From positions 167,113 through 231,112 of the forward strand of contig PHCC01000007.1 in NCBI GenBank assembly GCA_002842215.1: a stretch of DNA of 64,000 bases, read 5' to 3'. The translations under genes were made by a program, and so were the position numbers. How positions within the stretch are numbered: the stretch's first letter is position 1; every line of letters begins with the position of its first letter. Under the pieces are notes generated by a model that had not been told where the DNA came from, made no database searches, and saw only the letters and a program-made list of their open reading frames with translations. This document shows positions 25,983 through 35,148 of the stretch, piece after piece. The DNA is from Betaproteobacteria bacterium HGW-Betaproteobacteria-9. GTDB lineage: Bacteria > Pseudomonadota > Gammaproteobacteria > Burkholderiales > Burkholderiaceae_C.

Positions 25983-26485
25983 GCCTGCGCTCCTTCGTCG
26001 GTGTGGCCGGCGTCCGGCGGCGTGTGGCCGCGCACCTCGTTCCAGCTCTGCAGCAGCAACAGCACGGCCATGCAGCCGCCCATGACCAGCGTGCCCCCGG
26101 CCGCCACGGCCAGCGGGTAGCCCATCACCGGGCTGCGGCTGTCCATGCCCACCAGCACCTGCGCCCAGGAACCGGTGATCAGGTAATACAGCGCGATGGC
26201 GATCAAGACCCGCGTGAGCCAGCGCAACACCAGCGCCTTGGCGCCGGACAGGCGCGCGGTCACGAGGTCGAACCCCAGGTGTTTGCCTTCACCGAAGGCG
26301 AGCGTGGCCGACAGGCACACCAGCCACACGAACAGCAGGCGCGAGAGTTCTTCCGACACCACCCAGCCGGTGCCCCAGAAATAGCGCAGCAGCACGTTGC
26401 CGAACACGGCCAGCACCATGCCGAGCAGGCACAGGGCCATGAGGCCTTCGACCAGGTGTTTCAGGGAATTGCCCAGGGTTTTCAT
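25979..26485 (-). CDS. dctQ: TRAP transporter small permease DctQ
   Basis: The 168-residue four-helix membrane protein carries the DctQ motif NVLLRYFWGTGWVVSEELSR and VWLVCLSATLAFGEGKHLGF. It partners DctM. It begins 3 bases after the gntK stop, in the order gntK-dctQ-dctM-dctP. Confidence 0.94.
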   Translation of the reverse strand: MKTLGNSLKHLVEGLMALCLLGMVLAVFGNVLLRYFWGTGWVVSEELSRLLFVWLVCLSATLAFGEGKHLGFDLVTARLSGAKALVLRWLTRVLIAIALYYLITGSWAQVLVGMDSRSPVMGYPLAVAAGGTLVMGGCMAVLLLLQSWNEVRGHTPPDAGHTDEGAQA

Positions 26486-26488
26486 GGT

Positions 26489-27010
26489 TCAGGCCTTCAG
26501 GGTTTGGGTGGCTTGTGCCCAGAGCACCACGTCCGGGATCAAGGCATCGAGCGGGCGGGTGGCGTCCACGCGCAGCACGCCGGGCTCGCCCACCGGTTGC
26601 TCCAGCGTGGCGAACTGGCTGTCCACCAGCGAGGTGGAAAAAAAGTGCGCCGAGCGCGCGGCCACGCGGGCCAGCGCCTGCTCGGGCGTGATGTCGAGAA
26701 ACACGAAGCGCAGGCCCGGCGCCGCGGCACGCAGGCGTTCGCGGTAGGCGCGGCGCAGCGCCGAGCAGGTGAGCACGGCGCCGCCCTGGTGCTGCGCCAG
26801 CAGGCCGGCCAGCGTGGTGAGCCAGCCGTCGCGGTCGGCGTCGGTGAGCGGGGTGCCCTGGCGCATCTTGTCGCGGTTGCCGGGGCTGTGGTGGTCGTCG
26901 CCTTCGATCAGCTCGAAACCGAGGCGTTCGGCCAGCGCCGCACCCAGGCTGGACTTGCCGCAGCCGGCCACGCCCATGACCACCAGCGATGCATTGATGT
27001 CGGGATTCAT
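26489..27010 (-). CDS. gntK: Gluconokinase
   Basis: The 173-residue thermoresistant-type gluconokinase has P-loop GVAGCGKSS (residues 13-21) and FELIEGDDHHSPGNRDKM, LTCSALRRAYR and the family-specific HFFSTSLVDSQFATLEQP. It converts D-gluconate to 6-phosphogluconate. It is the first gene of the minus-strand operon; a perfect operator palindrome (27016-27029) starts 6 bases upstream of its start, so repression by the divergent LacI-family protein is likely. Confidence 0.96.
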   Translation of the reverse strand: MNPDINASLVVMGVAGCGKSSLGAALAERLGFELIEGDDHHSPGNRDKMRQGTPLTDADRDGWLTTLAGLLAQHQGGAVLTCSALRRAYRERLRAAAPGLRFVFLDITPEQALARVAARSAHFFSTSLVDSQFATLEQPVGEPGVLRVDATRPLDALIPDVVLWAQATQTLKA

Positions 27011-27015
27011 GCTTG

Positions 27016-27029
27016 AGATAGCGCTATCT
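27016..27029. promoter_or_regulatory. GntR-type operator O1 next to gntK
   Basis: The perfect palindrome AGATAGCGCTATCT has a CG centre as in LacI-family operators. An identical copy occurs at 27151-27164, and the extended match GAGATAGCGCTATCTT is shared by both. Confidence 0.8.
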
Positions 27030-27150
27030 TTACGAGGTTAAAAAAACGGTCTGGCGTCCAGACCGGCGTTTGCACTCGGTGGGGGTTGAGTCCCTTTGTC
27101 CGGCCAGCCGGGCACCCGTCTACGGGTTTTCATGGCTGGACTTGCGAATG

Positions 27151-27164
27151 AGATAGCGCTATCT
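27151..27164. promoter_or_regulatory. GntR-type operator O2 next to gntR
   Basis: This is the second identical AGATAGCGCTATCT palindrome, 135 bases centre to centre from the first and 40 bases before the regulator start. The spacing is close to 13 helical turns, which would suit a repression loop. Confidence 0.8.
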
Positions 27165-27204
27165 TAGGCAACACTTTCCCCATCCGACACCCGTATTTAC
27201 CCTG

Positions 27205-28236
27205 ATGCCGCCGCCCAGCCCCACCACCCGCCCCCGCGCCACCGGCCGCGTCACCCTGTCCGACGTGGCTGCGCTGGCCGGTGTCAGCCCGATCACCGTG
27301 TCGCGCGCGCTGCGCGGCGAACGCACGGTGGACCCGGCGCTCGCCGAGCGCGTGAAAGAAGCCGCCAGCCAGCTGCGCTACACGCCCGACCCGGCGGCGC
27401 GCGCGCTCGCCTCGCGCCACAGCTCACACGTGGCGATGCTGATTCCCATGCTGTCGAACGCCCTGTTTGTGGACCTGCTCGAAGCCGTGCAGCGCACGCT
27501 GCGTCCGGCGGGCTACCAGACACTGATCGGCATCACCCACTACAACCCGGACGAAGAAGAGCAGCTGCTGCGCGAGCAGCTGCAGCACCGCCCCGCCGGC
27601 CTGCTGGTCACCGGCACCGACCACAGCGCCACCACGCGCGCGCTCATCGAGGGCAGCGGTGTGCCCTGCGTGCACGTGATGGAGCTGGGCAACACGCCCG
27701 GCGTGTACTGCGTGGGCTTCTCGCAGCACGCCGCGGGCCAGGCCATCACCGAACACTTGGTGCAGCGCGGCCACAAGCGCATCGCCTTCGTCGCCGCGCA
27801 ACTCGACCCGCGCACCCTGCAGCGCGCCGAGGGCTACCGCGCCTGCCTGCGCCAGCACGGCCTGTACGACGCCGGGCTGGAACTGCTCAGCCCACTGCCC
27901 TCGTCCATGGCGCTCGGCAGCGTGCTGTTCGAGGACCTGCTGCGCGAGCACCCGGACTGCGACGCGGTCTTTTTCTGCAACGACGACCTCGCGCAAGGGG
28001 GGCTGATGGCGGCGCTGCGCCTGGGCGTGCCGGTGCCGCAGCGCGTGGCGGTGGCCGGCTTCAACGACCTCTCGGGCAGCGACCAGATGCTGCCGCCGCT
28101 GACCACGGTGCGCACGCCGCGCGAGGCCATCGGCGAGGCCAGTGCGCGCCTGCTGCTGGCCCTCATGCGGGGTGAGACGCCACCGGCGCACTCGATCGAT
28201 CTGGGGTTCGAACTGATGCTGCGCGCCAGCAGCTGA
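27205..28236 (+). CDS. gntR: LacI-family repressor of the gluconate genes
   Basis: The 343-residue regulator has a LacI HTH near residues 17-40 (VTLSDVAALAGVSPITVSRALRG broken by the hinge YTPDPAARALASRHS) and a periplasmic-binding-like sugar domain ending with VAVAGFNDLSGSDQMLPPLTTVRTP. Sequence resemblance to E. coli GntR is seen in VGFSQHAAGQAITEHL and VFFCNDDLAQGG. It is divergent from gntK-dctQMP and flanked by two palindromic operators. Confidence 0.9.
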   Translation: MPPPSPTTRPRATGRVTLSDVAALAGVSPITVSRALRGERTVDPALAERVKEAASQLRYTPDPAARALASRHSSHVAMLIPMLSNALFVDLLEAVQRTLRPAGYQTLIGITHYNPDEEEQLLREQLQHRPAGLLVTGTDHSATTRALIEGSGVPCVHVMELGNTPGVYCVGFSQHAAGQAITEHLVQRGHKRIAFVAAQLDPRTLQRAEGYRACLRQHGLYDAGLELLSPLPSSMALGSVLFEDLLREHPDCDAVFFCNDDLAQGGLMAALRLGVPVPQRVAVAGFNDLSGSDQMLPPLTTVRTPREAIGEASARLLLALMRGETPPAHSIDLGFELMLRASS

Positions 28237-28310
28237 ATGCGGTTTTCCGGGCAAGCACACAAACTTTGCGTCGCTGGCTAGGGTAAATCCCAGCCTTCAA
28301 ATGCAAGAGA

Positions 28311-28337
28311 GTACAAGTCAGGCCCTTTTGCGTACAA
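28311..28337. promoter_or_regulatory. Direct repeat upstream of the pentitol operon
   Basis: The hexamer GTACAA occurs at 28311-28316 and 28332-28337, in the same orientation and 21 bases apart (two helical turns). That layout is typical of AraC/XylS-family sites. It lies 90 to 116 bases upstream of the first operon gene and may be bound by the AraC-type protein encoded at 35149. Confidence 0.4.
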
Positions 28338-28426
28338 ACCGCGCCAGACATCAAACCGAGAATTCGTCCACGGTTCACCGATAGCCGTTGACCAGAAATT
28401 CCGCCCATCCATCCAGGAGACAAACC

Positions 28427-29734
28427 GTGAAATTCCGCCTCGCCTCTGTCCTCACCGCCGCGCTGCTGAGCGCCGGCATGGCGCACGCCGCCACCGAACT
28501 CGTGATCGCGACCGTGAACAACGGCCACATGATCGAGATGCAGAAACTCGGCAAGAACTTCGAAGCCGCCAACCCCGACATCAAGCTCAAGTGGGTGACG
28601 CTGGAAGAAGGCGTGCTGCGCCAGCGCGTCACCACCGACATCGCCACCAAAGGCGGCCAGTTCGACATCATGACCATCGGCATGTACGAAGCGCCGATCT
28701 GGGGCAAGAAGGGTTGGCTGCAGGAACTGAAGACCGACGCGGCCTACGACGTCGACGACCTGCTGCCCGCCGTGCGCGGTGGCCTGACGGTGGACGGCAA
28801 ACTGTTTGCCGCCCCGTTCTATGGCGAAAGCTCGATGCTGATGTACCGCAAGGACCTGGCCGACAAGGCCGGCGTGCAGGTGCCCGAGCGTCCCACCTGG
28901 CCGCAGATCGCCGATCTGGCCAAGAAAATCCACAACCCGGCCGCTGGCGTGTACGGCATCTGTCTGCGCGGCAAGCCGGGCTGGGGCGACAACATGGCCT
29001 TCCTGTCCACGCTGGTGAACACCCACGGCGGCCAGTGGTTCGACATGCAGTGGAAGCCGCAACTGGAGAGCAAGCCCTGGAAAGACGCGATCACCTTCTA
29101 CGTCGACCTGCTGAAGAACTACGGCCCGCCCGGCTCGTCCGCCAACAGCTTCAACGAAATCCTGGCGTTGACCAACTCGGGCAAGTGCGGCATGTGGATC
29201 GACGCGACCATCGCCGCCTCCTTCGTGAGCGACCCGAAGCAGTCCAAGGTCGCCGACCAGATGGCGTTCGCCCAGGCCCCCACCGCCGTGACGCCCAAGG
29301 GTGCCAACTGGCTGTGGTCCTGGAACCTGGCCATCCCCGCCGGTTCAAAGAAGGTCGACGCCGCGCAAAAGTTCGTGACCTGGGCCACCAGCAAGGACTA
29401 CATCCAGCTGGTCGGCAAGACCAACGGCTGGGCCAACGTGCCGACCGGCACCCGCAAGAGCACCTACGCCAACGCCGATTTCCAGAAGGCCGCCCGCTTC
29501 GCTTCGGCTGAGCTGAAAGCCATCGAGTCGGCCAACCCGAACGACAGCACCCTGCCCAAGAGCCCGTACACCGGCGTGCAGTTCGCGGCCATTCCGGAGT
29601 TCCAGTCCATCGGCATCGCCGTGGGCCAGCAGATGAGCGCAGCGCTGGCCGGCAAGACCAGTGTGGACGCGGCTTTGAAGGCGGGCCAGATCGCCGCCGA
29701 GCGTGAGATGAAGAAGGCCGGCTACTACAAATAA
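28427..29734 (+). CDS. smoE: Polyol ABC transporter substrate-binding protein
   Basis: The 435-residue extracytoplasmic sugar-binding protein (family 1) has a signal peptide (about 1-22, cleavage in AHAA) and the SmoE-like core TVNNGHMIEMQKLGKNFEA, RQRVTTDIATKGGQFDI and YGICLRGKPGWGDN. The GTG start at 28427, after CAGGAGACAAACC, is preferred over an upstream TTG that would add 13 residues before the signal peptide. It delivers a polyol, here probably ribitol or D-arabinitol, to the permeases downstream. Confidence 0.92.
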   Translation: MKFRLASVLTAALLSAGMAHAATELVIATVNNGHMIEMQKLGKNFEAANPDIKLKWVTLEEGVLRQRVTTDIATKGGQFDIMTIGMYEAPIWGKKGWLQELKTDAAYDVDDLLPAVRGGLTVDGKLFAAPFYGESSMLMYRKDLADKAGVQVPERPTWPQIADLAKKIHNPAAGVYGICLRGKPGWGDNMAFLSTLVNTHGGQWFDMQWKPQLESKPWKDAITFYVDLLKNYGPPGSSANSFNEILALTNSGKCGMWIDATIAASFVSDPKQSKVADQMAFAQAPTAVTPKGANWLWSWNLAIPAGSKKVDAAQKFVTWATSKDYIQLVGKTNGWANVPTGTRKSTYANADFQKAARFASAELKAIESANPNDSTLPKSPYTGVQFAAIPEFQSIGIAVGQQMSAALAGKTSVDAALKAGQIAAEREMKKAGYYK

Positions 29735-29924
29735 GAAGCGCCCATCTGGCTACTGCGCAGGCCGATCTGGGGCCGGTGTTCCTCGCCGTACGGGAGTACG
29801 GCTGCGGTACAGCGGCCCCACCTCGACCCGCTCGCTACGCCATCTGAACGCTTCTTGGCCGCCTGCTCGCTGAGCGCTGGCGCCCTCCGGGTCCCTTTCC
29901 ATCGCCCCGTCCCGAGACTTCCCC
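29735..29924 (+). repeat. Structured intergenic element between smoE and smoF
   Basis: The 190-base gap folds strongly: outer stem GGGGCCG / CGGCCCC (29769-29775 with 29813-29819) and inner perfect hairpin GCCGTAC-GGGA-GTACGGC (29785-29802). No second copy was recognised in the window. Position between binding protein and permease fits the usual mRNA element that favours high binding-protein levels. Confidence 0.5.
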
Positions 29925-30785
29925 ATGAACCGCCTCATCCCGCGCCTGTTGCTGACACCCGCGATAGCCACGCTCTTTCTCTGGATGATCGTGCCGCTGG
30001 TGATGACGATCTACTTCTCCCTGATCCGCTTCAACCTGTTGCAGCCGGACGTGACCGGTTTCGCCGGGCTGGAGAACTTCGAATACTTCATCACCGACCC
30101 GTCGTTCGCCACGTCGGTGATCAACACCCTCCTGCTGCTGGGCAGCGTGATCGGGATCACCGTGCTGTTCGGTGTGCTGATCGCCCTGCTGATCAACGAA
30201 CCGTTTGCCGGCCGTGGTCTGGTGCGCGTGTTGCTGATCTCGCCCTTCTTTGTCATGCCCACGGTCAATGCACTGATGTGGAAGAACATGATGATGAACC
30301 CCATCTACGGCGTGCTGGCCCAGGTCTGGGCCTTCTTCGGCATGGCCCCGGTGGACTGGCTGACCGACCTGCCCCTGTTCTCCGTGATCATCATGGTGAG
30401 CTGGCAGTGGCTGCCCTTTGCCACGCTGATCTTCATGACCGCGCTGCAAAGCATGGACCGCGAGCAGCTCGAAGCCGCCCGCATGGACGGCGCCACCTAC
30501 GGCCAGCAGCTGCGCTACCTCTACATCCCGCACCTCGGCCGCTCGGTGGCCGTGGTGGTGATGATCGAGATGATCTTTCTGCTCAGCGTCTTCGCCGAGA
30601 TCTACACCACCACCGGCGGCGGACCGGGCGACGCGAGCACCAACGTGGCTTTCCTGATCTTCAAGCAGGCGCTGCTGAATTTCGACGCCGGTGTGGCCTC
30701 GGCCGGCGCCCTGTTCGCCGTCGTGCTGGCCAACATCGCCGCGATCTTCCTGATCCGCATGGTCGGCAAGAACCTCGACAAATGA
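29925..30785 (+). CDS. smoF: Polyol ABC transporter permease 1
   Basis: The 286-residue permease has six predicted helices and the EAA loop EQLEAARMDGATYGQQLRYLYIP that contacts the ATPase. It resembles SmoF/MalF-type subunits but without the long MalF periplasmic loop. It pairs with the permease at 30904. Confidence 0.93.
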   Translation: MNRLIPRLLLTPAIATLFLWMIVPLVMTIYFSLIRFNLLQPDVTGFAGLENFEYFITDPSFATSVINTLLLLGSVIGITVLFGVLIALLINEPFAGRGLVRVLLISPFFVMPTVNALMWKNMMMNPIYGVLAQVWAFFGMAPVDWLTDLPLFSVIIMVSWQWLPFATLIFMTALQSMDREQLEAARMDGATYGQQLRYLYIPHLGRSVAVVVMIEMIFLLSVFAEIYTTTGGGPGDASTNVAFLIFKQALLNFDAGVASAGALFAVVLANIAAIFLIRMVGKNLDK

Positions 30786-30880
30786 ACATAGCCCTCCCCT
30801 GCCTCGCTTCGCTCGTCCCCCTCAAGGGGGCGGCTCTGGTGGCCCGGCAAAGCCGGTTCCACGGAGCCCTTGCTTGCTCC
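30783..30880 (+). repeat. Dispersed stop-codon-anchored repeat, copy B
   Basis: The element begins at the smoF stop TGA. It has CCTGCCTCGCTTCGCTCG, the CCCCCTCAAGGGGG hairpin and the CCCGGCAAAGCCGG block shared with other copies; the left end is more diverged than in copies A, D and F. Confidence 0.65.
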
Positions 30881-30903
30881 CCCTCTGTCCAGGAGTTGTT
30901 CCG

Positions 30904-31731
30904 ATGAGAGCCTCTGTCTACACGCCCGCGTTTATGGTGCGCACCGTGGCCGCCTGGGCCGTGGCCCTGCTGCTGTTCTTTCCGCTCGGCTGGCTGCTGC
31001 TGACCGCGTTCAAGACCGAGCTGCAAGCCATCGCGGTCCCGCCCGAACTCTTCTTCTCGCCCACGCTGGAGAACTTCCACGAGGTGCAGGAACGTTCGGA
31101 TTACCTGCACTACGCCTGGAACTCGGTGGTCACCAGCGTGGTGTCCACCCTGCTGGGCCTGGCCATCGCCGCGCCAGCCGCCTACGCCATGGCCTTCTAC
31201 AAGGGCAGGCACGACAAGGACATCCTGATGTGGATGCTCTCGACCAAGATGATGCCCGCCGTGGGCGCGCTGGTGCCGATCTACGTGCTGGCACAAAGGA
31301 GCGCGTTGCTCGACACCCAGCTCGCGCTGATCATCGTGTTCACGCTCTCCAACCTGCCCATCATGGTCTGGATGCTGTACTCGGCCTTCAAGGAAATCCC
31401 CAACGAGATCCTGGAAGCCGCGCGCATGGACGGCGCCACGCTCTGGCAGGAAGCCACCAAGGTGCTGCTGCCGCTGTCGCTGGGTGGCTTCGCGTCCACC
31501 GGCCTGCTGTGCCTGGTGCTGGCCTGGAACGAAGCCTTCTGGAGCCTGAACCTCACGGCCGCCCAGGGCGGCACGCTGGCCACGCTGATCGCCAGCTACT
31601 CCAGCCCCGAAGGCCTGTTCTGGGCCAAGCTCTCCGCCGCCTCGCTGATGGCCATCGCCCCCATCGTGATCTTCGGCTGGTTCAGCCAAAAGCAGTTGGT
31701 CCAAGGCTTGACTTTCGGAGCCGTCAAGTGA
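30904..31731 (+). CDS. smoG: Polyol ABC transporter permease 2
   Basis: The 275-residue permease has six helices and the EAA loop EILEAARMDGATLWQEATKVLLP. It is similar to SmoG/MalG. The start was set at ATG 30904, after CCAGGAGTTGTTCCG. Its stop TGA is the first triplet of the next repeat. Confidence 0.93.
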   Translation: MRASVYTPAFMVRTVAAWAVALLLFFPLGWLLLTAFKTELQAIAVPPELFFSPTLENFHEVQERSDYLHYAWNSVVTSVVSTLLGLAIAAPAAYAMAFYKGRHDKDILMWMLSTKMMPAVGALVPIYVLAQRSALLDTQLALIIVFTLSNLPIMVWMLYSAFKEIPNEILEAARMDGATLWQEATKVLLPLSLGGFASTGLLCLVLAWNEAFWSLNLTAAQGGTLATLIASYSSPEGLFWAKLSAASLMAIAPIVIFGWFSQKQLVQGLTFGAVK

Positions 31732-31815
31732 CGGCCCACCCCCGCCGCGCTGCGCGCGACCCCCTCCAGGGGGCGCGACTGGCGGCCCGGCAAAGCCGGT
31801 TCCGCGGTCGCCCTG
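31729..31815 (+). repeat. Dispersed stop-codon-anchored repeat, copy C
   Basis: It starts with the smoG stop TGA, then CCACCCCCGCCGCGCTGCGC, a CCCCCTCCAGGGGG hairpin and CCCGGCAAAGCCGG. It is nearly identical over the left 40 bases to copy E at 57142. Confidence 0.75.
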
Positions 31816-31874
31816 AACAACAACCCCTCGCTCGCAGCGTGTCTGCGGCAACGAACACCTGAGGAGTCACTCTC

Positions 31875-32918
<1,044 letters not shown>

Positions 32919-32946
32919 CCGCCGGCACCCTTTGCCAGCCACGCAC

Positions 32947-33681
32947 ATGAACACACCCCTCCCTCTGAGCGGCCAGGTGGCCGCCATCACCGGCGCCGCA
33001 TCGGGCATCGGCTTCGCCAGCGCTCAGGCCATGATCGCTGCCGGCGCGCAGGTCGTGCTGATCGACCGCGACGCCCAGGCCCTGGCCAGGGCCTGCGAGA
33101 CGCTGGGCGCCGCCGCCCTGCCCCTGGAGCTGGACCTGCTGGACCCCGCGCAATGCGCCGCCCTGCCCGAGCGCATCCTCGCGCTGGCCGGCCGGCTCGA
33201 TGTGTTCCACGCCAACGCCGGGCTCTACGTGGGCGGTGACCTGATCGACGCCAGCGACGACGCCATCGACCGCATGCTCCACCTGAACATCAACGTGGTC
33301 ATGAAGAACGTGCGCGGCGTGCTGCCGCACATGATCGCGCGCGGCAGCGGCGACATCGTCGTCACCAGTTCGCTCGCCGCGCATTTCCCCACGCCCTGGG
33401 AGCCGGTTTACGCCTCATCCAAGTGGGCCATCGACTGCTTCGTGCAGACGGTGCGGCGCCAGGTCTTCAAACACGGCATCCGCGTCGGCGCCATCTCGCC
33501 TGGGCCGGTCATCACCGCGCTGCTGGCCGACTGGCCGGCCGACAAGCTGGCCGAAGCCAAGGCCAGCGGCAGCCTGATCGAAGCCTCGGAAGTGGCCGAT
33601 GTGGTGCTCTTCATGCTCACCCGCCTGCGCGGCATGACCATTCGCGACGTCGTGATGGTGCCCACGAATTTCGACCTGTGA
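32947..33681 (+). CDS. rbtD: Ribitol 2-dehydrogenase-like SDR
   Basis: The 244-residue short-chain dehydrogenase has the cofactor loop TGAASGIG, NAG motif HANAGLYVGG and catalytic S-Y-K as SSLAAHF...YASSKWAI. The C-terminal half (EPVYASSKWAI, RVGAISPGPVITALLADWP, RDVVMVP) closely follows Klebsiella ribitol dehydrogenase as recalled, more than sorbitol dehydrogenase SmoS. It would oxidise ribitol to D-ribulose with NAD+. ATG 32947 is chosen; it follows the ATPase gene by 28 bases. Confidence 0.82.
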   Translation: MNTPLPLSGQVAAITGAASGIGFASAQAMIAAGAQVVLIDRDAQALARACETLGAAALPLELDLLDPAQCAALPERILALAGRLDVFHANAGLYVGGDLIDASDDAIDRMLHLNINVVMKNVRGVLPHMIARGSGDIVVTSSLAAHFPTPWEPVYASSKWAIDCFVQTVRRQVFKHGIRVGAISPGPVITALLADWPADKLAEAKASGSLIEASEVADVVLFMLTRLRGMTIRDVVMVPTNFDL

Positions 33682-33703
33682 TTCTGTCTTTCACTCCATC
33701 ACC

Positions 33704-35122
33704 ATGAACACCATCCTGCACCTGGGCCTGGGCTCGTTCCACCGCGCGCACCAGGCCGTCTATGTCCACCAGCTGCGCGAGCTGGGCGACACCCGCTGGT
33801 CCATCGCGGGCGGCAACCTGCGCCCCGACATGCCCGACACCATCGCCGCGCTGCAGGCGCAAGACGGTGCCTACACGCTGGAGACCGTCACGCCCCAGGG
33901 TGAGCGCAGCTACACCCGCATCACGTCCCTTCAGCGCGTGCTGTCCTACCAGGACGATCTGGCCCCACTGGTGGCCGTGGCCGCCGATCCCGCCACGCGC
34001 ATCATCAGCTTCACCGTCACCGAAGCCGGGTACTACCTCGACGCCAGCAACCAGCTCGACTGGGCCAGCTTCCCCGACCTGCGCGCCGACCTCGAAGCCG
34101 TGAAAACCGGCCAGGCCGGCCACACGATCTATGGCGCGCTCGTCACCCTGCTGCGCGCGCGCATGCAGGCCGGCGCCGGCCCCGTGACGCTGATGAACTG
34201 CGACAACCTGCGCCACAACGGCGACCGCTCGCGCGGCGGCCTGCTGCAGTTCATCGACGCGCTCGGTGATGAAGCGCTCAAGGCCTGGGTGCAGGCCCAC
34301 ACCAGCAGCCCCAACGCCATGGTGGACCGCATCACGCCGCGGCCCACGCCCGACGTGGCCGAGCGTGTCAAAGCCGCCACCGGCCAGGAAGACCCCGCTG
34401 CCCTCATGGGCGAGAGCTTCATCCAGTGGGTGATCGAAGACAACTTCATTGCCGGGCGCCCCGAATGGGAACGGGTCGGTGTCGAGATGGTGGCATCGGT
34501 GGACGCCTACGAAGAAGCCAAGATCCGCCTGCTCAACGCCACTCACAGCTGCATCGCCTGGGCCGGCACACTGATCGGCTACCGCTACATCCACGAAGGC
34601 ACACACCATGACGTGATCCGTCGCTTCGCCCACGACTACGTCACCGACGACGTGATCCCCGTTCTCGACACGCCCGAACACCCCTGCCCCATCCACCTGC
34701 CCCGGTACCGCGACGTGGTGCTCGACCGCTTCGGCAACCCGGCCATTGCCGACACCAACCAGCGTGTCGCGATGGACGGTTTCAGCAAGATCCCGGGCTT
34801 CATCGCGCCCACCATCCGCGAACGACTCGCCCGCGGCGAAACCATTGACAGCGTGGCCCTGTTGCCGGCGTTGTTTCTCGCCTACCTGCAGCGCTGGCAC
34901 ACCGGCCAGATTCCCTACACTTACCAGGACCAGGCGATGCAGGCCGACACGGCCCACGCGATGTGTGATGCGGCCGACCCGGTGGCGGCGTTCTGCGCCG
35001 ACACCACACTGTGGGGCGAACTCGCTGGCGATGCACGGCTGGTGGACGCCGTGCGCCGCGCCAGCGAGCGGGTGAGCCGCTTCGTCACCGCCCACACCGG
35101 CGTGCGCCCTGCATCCACCTGA
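33704..35122 (+). CDS. dalD: D-arabinitol 4-dehydrogenase
   Basis: The 472-residue protein belongs to the long-chain mannitol dehydrogenase family. The N-terminus LHLGLGSFHRAHQAVYVHQL and the segments LMNCDNLRHNG, NAMVDRITPRP, GESFIQWVIEDNF and the catalytic KIRLLNATHSCIAWAG closely parallel Klebsiella DalD as recalled. The reaction is D-arabinitol to D-xylulose with NAD+. It follows the SDR gene by 22 bases. D-xylulose would normally be phosphorylated by the kinase encoded downstream, which here is broken. Confidence 0.88.
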   Translation: MNTILHLGLGSFHRAHQAVYVHQLRELGDTRWSIAGGNLRPDMPDTIAALQAQDGAYTLETVTPQGERSYTRITSLQRVLSYQDDLAPLVAVAADPATRIISFTVTEAGYYLDASNQLDWASFPDLRADLEAVKTGQAGHTIYGALVTLLRARMQAGAGPVTLMNCDNLRHNGDRSRGGLLQFIDALGDEALKAWVQAHTSSPNAMVDRITPRPTPDVAERVKAATGQEDPAALMGESFIQWVIEDNFIAGRPEWERVGVEMVASVDAYEEAKIRLLNATHSCIAWAGTLIGYRYIHEGTHHDVIRRFAHDYVTDDVIPVLDTPEHPCPIHLPRYRDVVLDRFGNPAIADTNQRVAMDGFSKIPGFIAPTIRERLARGETIDSVALLPALFLAYLQRWHTGQIPYTYQDQAMQADTAHAMCDAADPVAAFCADTTLWGELAGDARLVDAVRRASERVSRFVTAHTGVRPAST

Positions 35123-35148
35123 TCCATAAACCGATCCAGGGGACTTCC

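Noticed and set aside
25053..27016. Long plus-strand ORFs opposite dctM, dctQ and gntK
   Set aside because: Antisense to four confident genes and of biased composition.
30783..30903. Repeat elements read as Rho-independent terminators
   Set aside because: The hairpins lack T-tracts and lie inside an operon whose downstream genes must be expressed.
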